The notes beneath the pieces were generated by a model that saw only the letters and a program-made list of their open reading frames with translations, had not been told where the DNA came from and did not search any database. Shown here one piece after another: positions 36,230 through 44,450 of a DNA stretch of 64,000 bases. The stretch comes from Myxococcales bacterium (GTDB lineage Bacteria; Myxococcota; Polyangia; Nannocystales; Nannocystaceae), in contig JAEUJW010000008.1 of assembly GCA_016793465.1 (NCBI GenBank), forward strand, positions 124,001 through 188,000, read 5' to 3'. The number at the start of each line of letters is the position of its first letter. Positions within the stretch are counted from its first letter, which is position 1. The translations under genes and the position numbers were made by a program.

Positions 36230-36521
36230 GCCCACGAGTCCCCTGCGGGCGCCACCGGCTCGATCTTGGGTCGTCACATCGGCGACGAACGCTGCTATGG
36301 TGGTGACGCGAGCGGGTTGCTCCGTCGGAGGCCACAAGTTCTACCTACATCGTTCAGCCAGGGGTCCGTCTCTGTCCGCAGGTGTGCAGGCTCGTACGGC
36401 GAGAAGCCCGACGCGGTTACCGCGGTCCCCACCTACATCATGTAGGGGTTGAACTTTTTGGTCAGACGCGGAGCAGCCCGCTCCTTTATTCGTCACGCCC
36501 GCGGCGCGGCGGCGTCGACGC
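36230..36521. other. 292-bp intergenic region of lower GC with two palindromic elements
   Basis: Between convergent genes. It contains CCTACATCATGTAGG (36432-36446), a perfect 7-1-7 inverted repeat, a related half site CTACCTACATCG near 36343, and a terminator-like hairpin at 36470. Base composition is visibly less GC-rich than the flanking genes. It could hold a small RNA or a relic. Confidence 0.4.
36470..36490 (+). terminator. Possible intrinsic terminator
   Basis: GGAGC-agccc-GCTCC followed by TTTATT on the plus strand. The stem is only 5 bp. It could end the P460 transcript or a small RNA in this gap. Confidence 0.4.
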
Positions 36522-37283
36522 TCACCCGTGCAGGCTCAGCACGTAGACGTCGTACAGCGCGTGCGTCCAGGCAGCGACCGCGAACCCGCGGAGCTGATAG
36601 ACCAGCGCGAAGAACATCCCCGCGAGCGTGCGATACACGAACGCCGCGAAGGTGAACGCCTCGCCCGCCGCGCCGATGTGGTGGGCCAGCGAGAACACCA
36701 GCGACGACAGCACCAGCGCGAACACCCAGGCGCGCCGCGGCCCGGTGATGCCCGCGAGCAGGAAGCCGAGCCCGCCCATGCCGAGCACGCGGAAGATCAG
36801 CTCCTCGTGCAGCCCGGCGCCCGCCGAGATCACGAGCACGTCGGCCACCGGGATGACCGGGCCGACCGCCAGCTTCGGCACGATCTCGAGGAAGTTGTGG
36901 ATGACGAACAGGATCAGCGTGCCCATCGTCGCCGCGTAGAAGCCGGCCTCGGCGAGCATCGGCACGAACACCCGCGGGTTGAAGCCGCCGTGCCGGCGCA
37001 GGATGACCAGCAGCGCCGCGTAGCCGAGCAGCAGCCCGCCGAGCACGCCGAGGTAGTTGCCGACGTCGCGCTCGCACAGCTCGATCAGCGCCCTGGTCAC
37101 GAAGTCGACGCCGTTCTGTCCGGTCCCGCCGCGCCCGAGGATGCCGAGCTGGTAGGTCAGGAACAGCGGGAACACCAGCACGGCGCTGGTGAAAGGGTCG
37201 ATCCTCCCGCCGAAGTGCGCCGAGAGCGCTCCCGGTCGCCTGGCGCGATACGCGCGGTCCTCCGCTTCCCGTGCACGTCCCAT
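36522..37283 (-). CDS. CPBP family intramembrane metalloprotease
   Basis: A 253-residue membrane protein with six or so hydrophobic helices and the CPBP (Abi/CAAX-protease-like) motifs: HEELIFRVL (EExxxR, motif 1), LVFSLAHHIG (motif 2, His) and THALYDVYVLSL (motif 4, H/N-type). Members cleave prenylated or other membrane substrates; in bacteria roles include bacteriocin immunity and processing. It is monocistronic: convergent with the P460 gene and preceded by 134 bp. The substrate is unknown. Confidence 0.87.
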   Translation of the reverse strand: MGRAREAEDRAYRARRPGALSAHFGGRIDPFTSAVLVFPLFLTYQLGILGRGGTGQNGVDFVTRALIELCERDVGNYLGVLGGLLLGYAALLVILRRHGGFNPRVFVPMLAEAGFYAATMGTLILFVIHNFLEIVPKLAVGPVIPVADVLVISAGAGLHEELIFRVLGMGGLGFLLAGITGPRRAWVFALVLSSLVFSLAHHIGAAGEAFTFAAFVYRTLAGMFFALVYQLRGFAVAAWTHALYDVYVLSLHG

Positions 37284-37417
37284 GAGCCCGCTGAGGGTGG
37301 CCCAACCCCCCCGTCAGGGCAAGGAAACGGGCCGGGCGTGTCGGCCGCCGATCCACCGAACGCCAGCGGGTCGGGCGCCTCGCGGCGCGCCGACCCGGAC
37401 GGCGGTGACCCGGCGAG

Positions 37418-38785
37418 CTACTTGCGCTTGCCGGCCTTCTTGGCGGCCTTCTTCGCCGGCTTCTTGGCGGCCTTCTTCGCCGGCTTCGCCTTGGCCTTGG
37501 CCGGCTTCTTGGCGGCCTTCTTCGCCGGCTTCGCCTTGGCCTTGGCCGGCTTCTTCGCCGCCTTGACCTTGGACTTGCCGGCCTTTCGCCCGGCCTTCTT
37601 CGCGGCGGCGGCGTCCTTGGCCTTCTGCTTCTTCTCGGCGTCCTTCGCCTTCTTCGCGGCGGCGGCGTCCTTGGCCTTCTGCTTCTTCTCGGCGTCCTTC
37701 GCCTTCTTGGCCTTCTCGGCTTCCTTCGCCTTCTTGGCCTTCTCGGCGTCCTTCGCCTTCTTGGCCTTCTCGGCGTCCTTCGCCTTCTTGGCCTTCTCCG
37801 CCTCCTTCGCCTTGCGCTCGGCCTCCTTCTCGCCGGCCTTGCGGACCTTGTCGGCCTCCTGCTGCTTCTTGCGGTTCTCGGCCTCCTTCTTGGCGGCCTC
37901 CTTGGCGGCGATCGCGTCGCTCTTCTTCTTCTCGGCGTCGGTCTTCTTCTGCTCGGCGAGGCGGACCTTCTCCTCCTCCTTGCGCTTCTTCTCGTCCTCC
38001 TTGGCCTGCTTGGCCGCGGTGCGGGCGTTCTCCTTCTCGAGGCGGGCGCGCTCGCGTTCCTCCTCGCGGCGCTTCTTCTCGTCCTCCTTGGCCTTGCGCT
38101 GGGCGTCCTTCTCCTGCTGCTTGCGCAGGCGCTCCTCCTCGCGGCGCTCGGCGGCGGCGGCCCGGGCCTGCTCGGCGGCCAGACGCTTCTCTTCCTTGCG
38201 CTTGGCGGCCTCGGCCTCCTCCTCGGCGAGCCGCTTCTCGCGCTCCGCGGCGATCTCCTCGGGGCTCGGCCCGAGCTCGAGGCCGAGCAGCGACTTGACC
38301 TCGTCGGGCGGGACGCGCTCGCCGCGACGCTCCTCGTCGGTCTCGCCGCGACCGTGCACGAGCGTGCGCGCGAGGTCGCTGCGGAACGTCAGCTCCGCCT
38401 TGTTGTCGCCCATCAGCTCGCTGACAAACCCGACGCCGAAGGTCGGATGCACCACGATCTGGTGGAGTTGAAGCTGGGTTTTGGGGCTGTAGCGCACGGC
38501 GTCTTCGACGTCGTACTGGTTAACCCCGTCGAGCCACGACAGTTTTTTCATGCTCTTGCGCCGACTGACGCTCAGCGGCTCCGGGCTCTCTTCGTCCCGG
38601 CCCCGCGGAGGCTTGAAAGAGTGGATATCGCCGCAGACGCCACACTGGACGCGGCGCACTTCATCGCCGTAACTCTCGAGGATCACATGCGTGGTGTCGG
38701 CGCGGCACTTGGGGCAGTAGCCCTCCGTTTCGCCGCCGTTGGAGCTTTGATTGCCACCGAAGTGGCTCTCGAAGATCTGGTCCAT
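37418..38785 (-). CDS. Zinc-ribbon protein with Tudor-like domain and histone H1-like Lys/Ala tail
   Basis: A 455-residue protein. Residues 20-60 carry CPKCRAD...CGVCGD, a four-Cys zinc ribbon. Residues about 85-150 contain LHQIVVHPTFGVGFVSELMGDNKAELTF, which resembles the CarD/Tudor-like fold that binds RNA polymerase or nucleic acid. Then come about 170 residues of charged KEAE/RKEE coiled coil and about 130 residues of repeated KAKDAEK and PAKKAAKK, like the H1 tail. It is probably nucleoid-associated or a transcription factor. ATG at 38785 has GGAG upstream. The low-complexity tail is made of near-identical 12-36-bp DNA repeats and may vary in length between strains. Confidence 0.8.
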   Translation of the reverse strand: MDQIFESHFGGNQSSNGGETEGYCPKCRADTTHVILESYGDEVRRVQCGVCGDIHSFKPPRGRDEESPEPLSVSRRKSMKKLSWLDGVNQYDVEDAVRYSPKTQLQLHQIVVHPTFGVGFVSELMGDNKAELTFRSDLARTLVHGRGETDEERRGERVPPDEVKSLLGLELGPSPEEIAAEREKRLAEEEAEAAKRKEEKRLAAEQARAAAAERREEERLRKQQEKDAQRKAKEDEKKRREEERERARLEKENARTAAKQAKEDEKKRKEEEKVRLAEQKKTDAEKKKSDAIAAKEAAKKEAENRKKQQEADKVRKAGEKEAERKAKEAEKAKKAKDAEKAKKAKDAEKAKKAKEAEKAKKAKDAEKKQKAKDAAAAKKAKDAEKKQKAKDAAAAKKAGRKAGKSKVKAAKKPAKAKAKPAKKAAKKPAKAKAKPAKKAAKKPAKKAAKKAGKRK

Positions 38786-39213
38786 CGTCAATCTCCGAAA
38801 GGCTACGCCTGCGTTGCTAGCTAGCACGCCCGCACACGGGAGCACAAGCCCAAAACCTCGCAAACCCACGAGATTCGGGCACCCGCGCGCGTTGCACGGG
38901 ACCCGCGAGGCCCGGAGCACGCGCCGCCACGCCGCCCCGAGAACGCGTAAAACGCCCGAATTATGCCTCCAATCGCCGTTCCGGCCGCTTGCGTGTCCGG
39001 GCCGATCTCCGCGACAGCTCCGGCGAATAGGCCACGCACCGCCCCGAATCCGACCTGTCCTTCAGGCCCAAAACCCCCCGCCGCGGCCCTCTACGCCCGC
39101 TGAACGCCCGACTCGTGGCCCGCCCGGATCTCGCCGCCTGGCCTTGCGATCCTGCCCCCAGGGCCAGGATCGCATGCCCGGTGGGCCATGACCCCCAGGA
39201 CAGCCGCCGCAGA
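38786..39213. other. 428-bp spacer with palindromes
   Basis: No gene is supported. It contains GCTAGCTAGC (38816-38825), a perfect palindrome about 31 bp upstream of the H1-like gene start and possibly part of its promoter, one copy of the dispersed palindrome at 39187, and the hairpin at 39145-39174. Confidence 0.5.
39145..39174 (-). terminator. Hairpin downstream of the chemoreceptor-like gene
   Basis: TGCGATCCTG and its exact complement CAGGATCGCA form a 10-bp stem with a 10-nt loop, 40 bp past the stop of the minus-strand gene. There is no clear T-tract, so the termination role is inferred from position. Confidence 0.45.
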
Positions 39214-40113
39214 TCAGCCGCCCGCGCCCATACGGCCGGGTTTTTCACCCCTGTCCGCCTTCGCGGACCGGACCGCCGCCGCGACCGGCTGGGGCTCCTC
39301 GTCGGCCTCGTCGCGGACCGCCGGCAGCACCGGCAGGGCCGGCGCCGGCTCGCCGTGCCCGTCGCCGCCCTCGAGCCCCATCGTCGCCATCAGCTTGCGG
39401 ACGGCGTTGGTCGTGCCCTTGGCGCGGTCGGCGAGCTGCCCGAGCTCGCGGCAGACCACACGAAAGGCCCGCCCGTATTCGCCGGCCTGCGAGGCGATAA
39501 TATTCCCATTGAGCGCGAGCAGTTGCAGGCGCCGCGCCACGTCGTCGAGGAAGTGGATCACCGACTCCATGCCGTCGGCGGCCTCCTCCTGGGCGGCCGA
39601 CCGCTGCTCGGCGCCGATGCGGGCGGCCGCCGCCAGCGACTCGTAGAACGCCTGTTCGTTCTGGAACGCCTCGATCATCCCGATCGCCCCGCCCTCGTCC
39701 TGCGCGTCGCCGAGGTACAGCGGCCGCGCGATCGCCAGGATCGACTGGTTGCCGCGCTGGACCGTGCCCTTGAAGATTTCGCGCTTGCGCAGGACGAGGT
39801 CGACCAGCTCGGCGTCGGCGTAGGCCCCGATCTCGCCGGGCTTGCCGGCGCCGAGCACCGACACCGAGGCGATGCGGCGGTTGCCGAGGTACAGCGAGAA
39901 ACCCAGCGACGTCGCGCGCGCCAGCATCGGCAGCAGCGTGTTGTCCTGGTCGAGCACGGTGTTGCCCGCGCACAGCTTGCCCTCGACCCGCCGCAGCTTG
40001 CCGTGGGTGCGCAGCACGTGGTCGCACAGCTCGGTGGCCGCCACCCCGCGGTCGAGCGCCCGGCGCCGGACCACCGACCACACTGCTCCGAAGATCTGGC
40101 TCTCGGTCGTCAT
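39214..40113 (-). CDS. Soluble chemoreceptor-like protein with Cache-like sensor
   Basis: A 299-residue protein without membrane segments. Residues about 45-165 resemble a Cache-type sensor as seen in chemoreceptors (LYLGNRRIASVSVLG, GTVQRGNQSILAIARPLYLG). Residues about 180-250 form a short helical hairpin with QLLALNGNIIASQAGEYGRAFRVVCRELGQLA, a degenerate version of the MCP signalling tip (normally [23 protein letters not shown]). This suggests interaction with CheA/CheW-like partners in the cytoplasm, but methylation helices are minimal. The ATG at 40113 gives MTTESQIFGAVW. No che genes are close. Confidence 0.7.
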   Translation of the reverse strand: MTTESQIFGAVWSVVRRRALDRGVAATELCDHVLRTHGKLRRVEGKLCAGNTVLDQDNTLLPMLARATSLGFSLYLGNRRIASVSVLGAGKPGEIGAYADAELVDLVLRKREIFKGTVQRGNQSILAIARPLYLGDAQDEGGAIGMIEAFQNEQAFYESLAAAARIGAEQRSAAQEEAADGMESVIHFLDDVARRLQLLALNGNIIASQAGEYGRAFRVVCRELGQLADRAKGTTNAVRKLMATMGLEGGDGHGEPAPALPVLPAVRDEADEEPQPVAAAVRSAKADRGEKPGRMGAGG

Positions 40114-40171
40114 TTCGCTCACGCGCCCGCAGTGTACTGGGCCTCGCGGGCCCGTGGTAGGCACCCGGGCC

Positions 40172-41665
40172 ATGTCCGCCACCTCGGATTCGGCCACGAA
40201 CACGCCCCCGCGCGTGCGGATCGCCCCCAGCCCGACCGGCGACCCGCACGTCGGCACCGCCTACATCGCGCTCTTCAACTACGTGTTCGCCCGCAAGTCC
40301 GGCGGCACCTTCCTCCTGCGCATCGAGGACACCGACCAGGAGCGCTACACCCCCGGCAGCGAGGCCGCCATCTTCGAGGCCCTGCGCTGGCTCGGCCTCA
40401 CGTGGGACGAGGGCCCCGACGTCGGCGGCCCGCACGGCCCCTACCGCCAGTCCGAGCGCCTCGCGCTCTACCGCGAGCAGGCCGACGTGCTGCGCGCCAC
40501 CGGCAAGGCCTACCGTTGCTTCTGCACCAAGGAGCGCCTCGACGGCGTGCGCCAGCAGCAGATCGCCGACAAGCGCGACGTCATCGGCTACGACGGGCAT
40601 TGCCGCGCGCTCCCCCCCGAGGAGTCCGACCGCCGCGCCGCCGCCGGCGAGCCGTTCGTGCTGCGCCTGCGCGTGCCGAAGGACGGCGGCGAGGTCACCA
40701 CGTTCGTCGACAACCTGCGCCCCGAGCCGATCAGCTTCGAGAACCGCCTGGTCGACGACCAGGTGCTGATGAAGTCCGACGGCTTCCCGACCTACCACCT
40801 CGCCAACGTGGTCGACGACCACTTCATGGGCATCACCCACGTCATCCGCGGCGAGGAGTGGATCACCAGCACGCCGAAGCACGTGCTGCTCTACCAGGCG
40901 TTCGGCTGGACCGCGCCGAAGTGGTACCACCTCGGCCTGCTGCGCAACGCCGACCGCTCCAAGCTGTCGAAGCGCAAGAACCCGGTCTCGATCTTCCACT
41001 ACCGCGAGCTCGGCTACCTGCCGTCGACGCTGCTCAACTTCATGGCCAACCTCGGCTTCAGCTTCGGCGACGACCGCGAGCGCTTCACCGTCGACGAGAT
41101 GATCGAGCACTTCGAGTGGTCGAAGGTCAGCGTCGGCGGCCCGGTGTTCGACACCGCCAAGCTCGACGCCTTCAACGGCAGCGACGTCCGCGGCCTCTCG
41201 GTCGACGAGCTGTACGAGCGCCTGATGGACCGCGTGCTCACCCCGCAGCGCCTGAAAGCCCTGCTGGCCCAGGCCCAGGAGCGCGTCAACCTGCTCGACG
41301 ACTTCATCCCCTACCTGACGTTCTTCTTCGGCTCGCACCTCGACTACGCGCCGGTCAAGGACAAGCTGAAGCCGCTCGCCGGCCGCACCGGCCCCGAGAC
41401 CGCGACCCTGCTCGACGCCTACACCCAGGAGATCGAGAAGGACACCGAGGCCCGCAGCTTCACCCCCGCCGCCCTCGACGCGTTCACCCGCGCCTACTGC
41501 GACAAGAACGGCCTGAAGAACAAGGAGTTCTTCATGCTGCTCCGCCTCGCCGTCAGCGGCCGCACCGCCTCGCCCTCGCTGTTCGACACCATGGCCCTGT
41601 GCGGCAAGGACCGCTGCCGCCTGCGCATCCGCGACGTCTGCGCCCTGCTGAAAGCCGGTAAATAA
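40172..41665 (+). CDS. gltX: Glutamyl-tRNA synthetase
   Basis: A 497-residue class Ib synthetase. It has APSPTGDPHVGTAY (HIGH-equivalent) at the N-terminus, LLRIEDTDQERY, the DGFPTYHLANVVDDHFMGITHVIRGEEW core and SKLSKRKNP as KMSKS loop. The C-terminal helical anticodon-binding domain is of standard length. It may be discriminating or non-discriminating (charging tRNA-Gln too), which cannot be told here; no gatCAB genes are in the window. ATG at 40172 gives the normal short N-terminus. Confidence 0.94.
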   Translation: MSATSDSATNTPPRVRIAPSPTGDPHVGTAYIALFNYVFARKSGGTFLLRIEDTDQERYTPGSEAAIFEALRWLGLTWDEGPDVGGPHGPYRQSERLALYREQADVLRATGKAYRCFCTKERLDGVRQQQIADKRDVIGYDGHCRALPPEESDRRAAAGEPFVLRLRVPKDGGEVTTFVDNLRPEPISFENRLVDDQVLMKSDGFPTYHLANVVDDHFMGITHVIRGEEWITSTPKHVLLYQAFGWTAPKWYHLGLLRNADRSKLSKRKNPVSIFHYRELGYLPSTLLNFMANLGFSFGDDRERFTVDEMIEHFEWSKVSVGGPVFDTAKLDAFNGSDVRGLSVDELYERLMDRVLTPQRLKALLAQAQERVNLLDDFIPYLTFFFGSHLDYAPVKDKLKPLAGRTGPETATLLDAYTQEIEKDTEARSFTPAALDAFTRAYCDKNGLKNKEFFMLLRLAVSGRTASPSLFDTMALCGKDRCRLRIRDVCALLKAGK

Positions 41666-41683
41666 CCGGTTACACTCGGCGCC

Positions 41684-43141
41684 ATGTCCGAGCCGCTGCC
41701 GCCAGAGGTCGAGGTCGCGATCGTCGGCACCGGCTTCTCGGGCCTCGCCATGGCCCACCTATTAAAACAGGCGGGCATCGACGCGTTCGTCGTGCTCGAG
41801 AAGGCCGGCCGCGTCGGCGGCACCTGGCGCGAGAACACCTACCCGGGCGCCGCCTGCGACATCCCCTCGCACCTCTACTCGTTCTCGTTCGACCTCAACC
41901 CCGGCTGGACCCGCTCGTACTCGGCCCAGCCCGAGATCCTCGACTACCTCGAGCGCTGCGCCGACAAGTTCGGCGTGCGCCCGCACCTGCGCTTCCACGC
42001 CGAGGTCCGCTCGGCCCGCTTCGACGGCCGCGCCTGGACGATCACCTGCGCCGACGGCCGCACCACCCGCGCCCGCAGCCTCGTGCTCGGCAACGGCGCG
42101 CTGCACGTGCCGTCCGTGCCCGCCATCCCCGGCCTCGCCGACTTCGCGGGCAAGACCTTCCACTCGGCCCGCTGGGACCACGCGTACGACCTCGAGGGCA
42201 AGACCGTCGCGGTCATCGGCACCGGCGCGAGCGCGGTGCAGTTCGTGCCGCAGATCGCCCCGAAGGTCCGCCGCCTCCACCTGTTCCAGCGCACGCCGCC
42301 CTGGATCGTGCCGAAGCTCGACCACGCGATCGGCCCGGCCGCGCGGGCGCTGTACGCCCGTATCCCCGGCCTCCAGCGCCTGGTCCGCGCCGGCCTGTAC
42401 TGGCAGCACGAGCTGCGCGCGTTCGCCTTCAACCGCCCGCGGCTGATGGCCCTGGTCGAGCCGATCGCCCGCCAGTACCTGCGCAGCAGCGTCGCCGACC
42501 CGGCCCTGCGCGCCGCCCTGACCCCGCGCTACCGCATGGGCTGCAAGCGCGTGCTGCCGTCGAACGACTTCTACCCCGCGCTCACCCGCGCCAACGTCGA
42601 GCTCGTGACCACGCCGATCGACCGCGTCGTCGAGGCCGGCGTGCGCACCACCGATGGCGCGCTGCGCGAGGTCGACGCCATCGTGCTCGGCACCGGCTTC
42701 CGCGTCACCGACTACCTGTCGGCCATCGAGATCGTCGGCCCCGACGGCCGCGAGCTCAACGCGACCTGGCGCGACGAGCCGACCTCCTACCTCGGCATCA
42801 CCGTCGCCGGCTTCCCCAACCTGTTCCTGCTCATGGGCCCCAACACCGGCCTCGGCCACAACTCGATGATCTTCATGATCGAGGCCCAGGCCCGCTACGC
42901 CCTCCAGGCCATCCAGGCGCTGCGCGCCGGCGACCTCACCGCCCTGTCCGTCCGCGAGGACGTCCAGTCCGCGTTCAATAACGACCTGCAGGGCCGCCTC
43001 GCCGGCACGGTCTGGCAGTCGGGCTGCCGCAGCTGGTACCAGAACACGGACGGCCGCAACTCGGTGGTGTGGCCCGGCTTCACGGTCGACTACTGGCGGC
43101 GCACCCGCAAGCTCGACCTCCGCGACTACCACGCGGATTGA
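41684..43141 (+). CDS. Flavin-containing (Baeyer-Villiger-type) monooxygenase
   Basis: A 485-residue class B flavoprotein monooxygenase. The FAD-binding GTGFSGLAMAHLL and GGTWRENTYPGAACD are at the N-terminus, and the NADPH site GTGASAVQFVPQIAP is in the middle. The fingerprint FxGxxxHxxxW appears as FAGKTFHSARWDH, which places it in the FMO/BVMO superfamily; LGTGFRVTDYL is typical of BVMO-like enzymes. It inserts oxygen into a ketone or heteroatom; the substrate is unknown. It starts 18 bp after gltX. Codons cta-tta-aaa at 41759-41767 are rare in this gene. Confidence 0.9.
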   Translation: MSEPLPPEVEVAIVGTGFSGLAMAHLLKQAGIDAFVVLEKAGRVGGTWRENTYPGAACDIPSHLYSFSFDLNPGWTRSYSAQPEILDYLERCADKFGVRPHLRFHAEVRSARFDGRAWTITCADGRTTRARSLVLGNGALHVPSVPAIPGLADFAGKTFHSARWDHAYDLEGKTVAVIGTGASAVQFVPQIAPKVRRLHLFQRTPPWIVPKLDHAIGPAARALYARIPGLQRLVRAGLYWQHELRAFAFNRPRLMALVEPIARQYLRSSVADPALRAALTPRYRMGCKRVLPSNDFYPALTRANVELVTTPIDRVVEAGVRTTDGALREVDAIVLGTGFRVTDYLSAIEIVGPDGRELNATWRDEPTSYLGITVAGFPNLFLLMGPNTGLGHNSMIFMIEAQARYALQAIQALRAGDLTALSVREDVQSAFNNDLQGRLAGTVWQSGCRSWYQNTDGRNSVVWPGFTVDYWRRTRKLDLRDYHAD

Positions 43142-43151
43142 CCACCAAGAA

Positions 43152-43931
43152 TCATCGATCCGCGTCGCCCGCGCGATCGACCAGCCCGCCGATGAAACCG
43201 TCGTAGGCCTCCTTCATCGGCAGCTCGAGCTCGACGCGGAGCCTCCGCCGCGTCACGGTCGTCGCCGCCCCGGTCCGCGGATCGACCCCCGGCTGCTCGA
43301 GCGTGTCCCACAGCAGCCCGACGCCCCGCCGCTGCCACGCCGGCAAGTCGGCGAAGTTGAGCCGGTGACGATACAGGAGCTCGTGCTGGTCCGCCGCGCT
43401 GAGCCCGTGGAGCCGACGCGTGGCCTCGTCGGCCGACGCTCCGTCCGCGCGCAGCGACCACGCGCAGTGATTTAGTAAGCAGTTGCGGGCGGCGTCCTCG
43501 TGGCGCCATTTGAAATAGTCGATGACGCGGCGACGGTCGGGCAGCTCGGAGATGCGGCAGTCGAAGGCCGCCAGCTCGCCGATCAGCAGGCTGAAGCGCG
43601 CGCTCGCCTCGCCGGCCAGCACGCTGATCCACTTGCGCAGCTTGCGGGCGAACGAGCGGTCGTCTCGGTGGAACAGCAGCGAGATCTCGTCGCTCTGCGT
43701 GTAGCCGTAGACCACCTGGAACCCGGCGTGGATGAGGTGCTCGGTGGTGGTGATCATCGCGTCGCGCACGCGCACGTCGTACGGCTTGTCGACCTCCGCG
43801 CCCTGCACCCGCGTCAGCCGCGAGAACCCGCGCCCGTCGAGCCGCGCGACCATGTAGAAGCCCGGCGGCACGCAGCGGTCGCTCGCTGTCTCGTAGGGCC
43901 GCAGCCTCGCCTCGAGCTCCGACGTCTTCAT
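43152..43931 (-). CDS. Thg1-like 3'-5' tRNA polymerase (tRNA-His guanylyltransferase family)
   Basis: A 259-residue Thg1/TLP protein. The palm-like core has MVARLDGRGFSRLT with metal-binding Asp, KPYDVRVRDAM, VVYGYTQSDEISLLF (second metal motif, SDE) and FARKLRKWISVLAGEASARF. Thg1 adds a guanylate to the 5' end of tRNA-His; bacterial TLPs instead repair 5'-truncated tRNAs by templated 3'-5' synthesis. The ATG overlaps the stop of the polynucleotide-kinase-like gene (ATGA), implying joint action. Myxobacteria are a known home of bacterial TLPs. C-terminal KEAYDGFIGGLVD is beyond the core. Confidence 0.88.
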   Translation of the reverse strand: MKTSELEARLRPYETASDRCVPPGFYMVARLDGRGFSRLTRVQGAEVDKPYDVRVRDAMITTTEHLIHAGFQVVYGYTQSDEISLLFHRDDRSFARKLRKWISVLAGEASARFSLLIGELAAFDCRISELPDRRRVIDYFKWRHEDAARNCLLNHCAWSLRADGASADEATRRLHGLSAADQHELLYRHRLNFADLPAWQRRGVGLLWDTLEQPGVDPRTGAATTVTRRRLRVELELPMKEAYDGFIGGLVDRAGDADR

Positions 43932-44383
43932 CCCGCGGTCCTACCACGCCACGGCTCGACCACGAATTGCCGGTCGGGCCCCAGACTCACGAAGTGCAGC
44001 GCGTCGAAGCCCTCGCCCGGGTCCGGCAGCTCGAGCCGCGCGAACGTGCCGCGCACCCCGCGGTCGGGCACCCGCGCGTCGCCCTCGCGGCCGGCGTTGC
44101 GGGCCAGCGCCTCGGCGACGCGCGAGGCGAAGTAGTAGCCGACCACGCGGAACCCCGCCGCCCGCGCCGGCTCGATGTAGCGCGCCCGCTCGCTCGCCGT
44201 CACGTTGGTGTTGTCGACCACGAACGCCTGCTGGCCGTCCAGGCAGGCCTGCACGAGCAGCCGCTCGCGGTGGCGCGTGCGCAGCATGTCGAGGCTGACG
44301 CGCACGTGCGTGGCGAAGAACCGGGCGGCGTAGAAGCTGCTCTTCCCGGTCGCCTGGATCCCGCACAGCAGCACCAGCTCCAT
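43928..44383 (-). CDS. Polynucleotide-kinase-like P-loop kinase
   Basis: A 151-residue P-loop kinase of the T4 PNK/AAA_33 type. Walker A is GIQATGKSSFYAARF (residues 8-22), the second motif is FVVDNTNVTASERARY with Asp and Asn as in PNK-like kinases, and basic residues follow in the lid (SRVAEALARNAGR). No phosphatase or ligase domain is present. Such kinases phosphorylate 5'-OH RNA or DNA ends. Its stop overlaps the start of the Thg1-like gene, so the pair could heal and then extend tRNA 5' ends. The pirin gene lies 67 bp upstream on the same strand. Confidence 0.82.
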   Translation of the reverse strand: MELVLLCGIQATGKSSFYAARFFATHVRVSLDMLRTRHRERLLVQACLDGQQAFVVDNTNVTASERARYIEPARAAGFRVVGYYFASRVAEALARNAGREGDARVPDRGVRGTFARLELPDPGEGFDALHFVSLGPDRQFVVEPWRGRTAG

Positions 44384-44450
44384 CGCCCGACCCTACCGCC
44401 TCCCACGACCGTCGTCGAGCGCCGCGCGGGCGCTCGACGAACGCTGCGCC

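Noticed and set aside
39001..39213. Possible tRNA or riboswitch upstream of the H1-like gene
   Set aside because: I could not find a TPsiC-like loop or paired acceptor stem; only short palindromes are seen.
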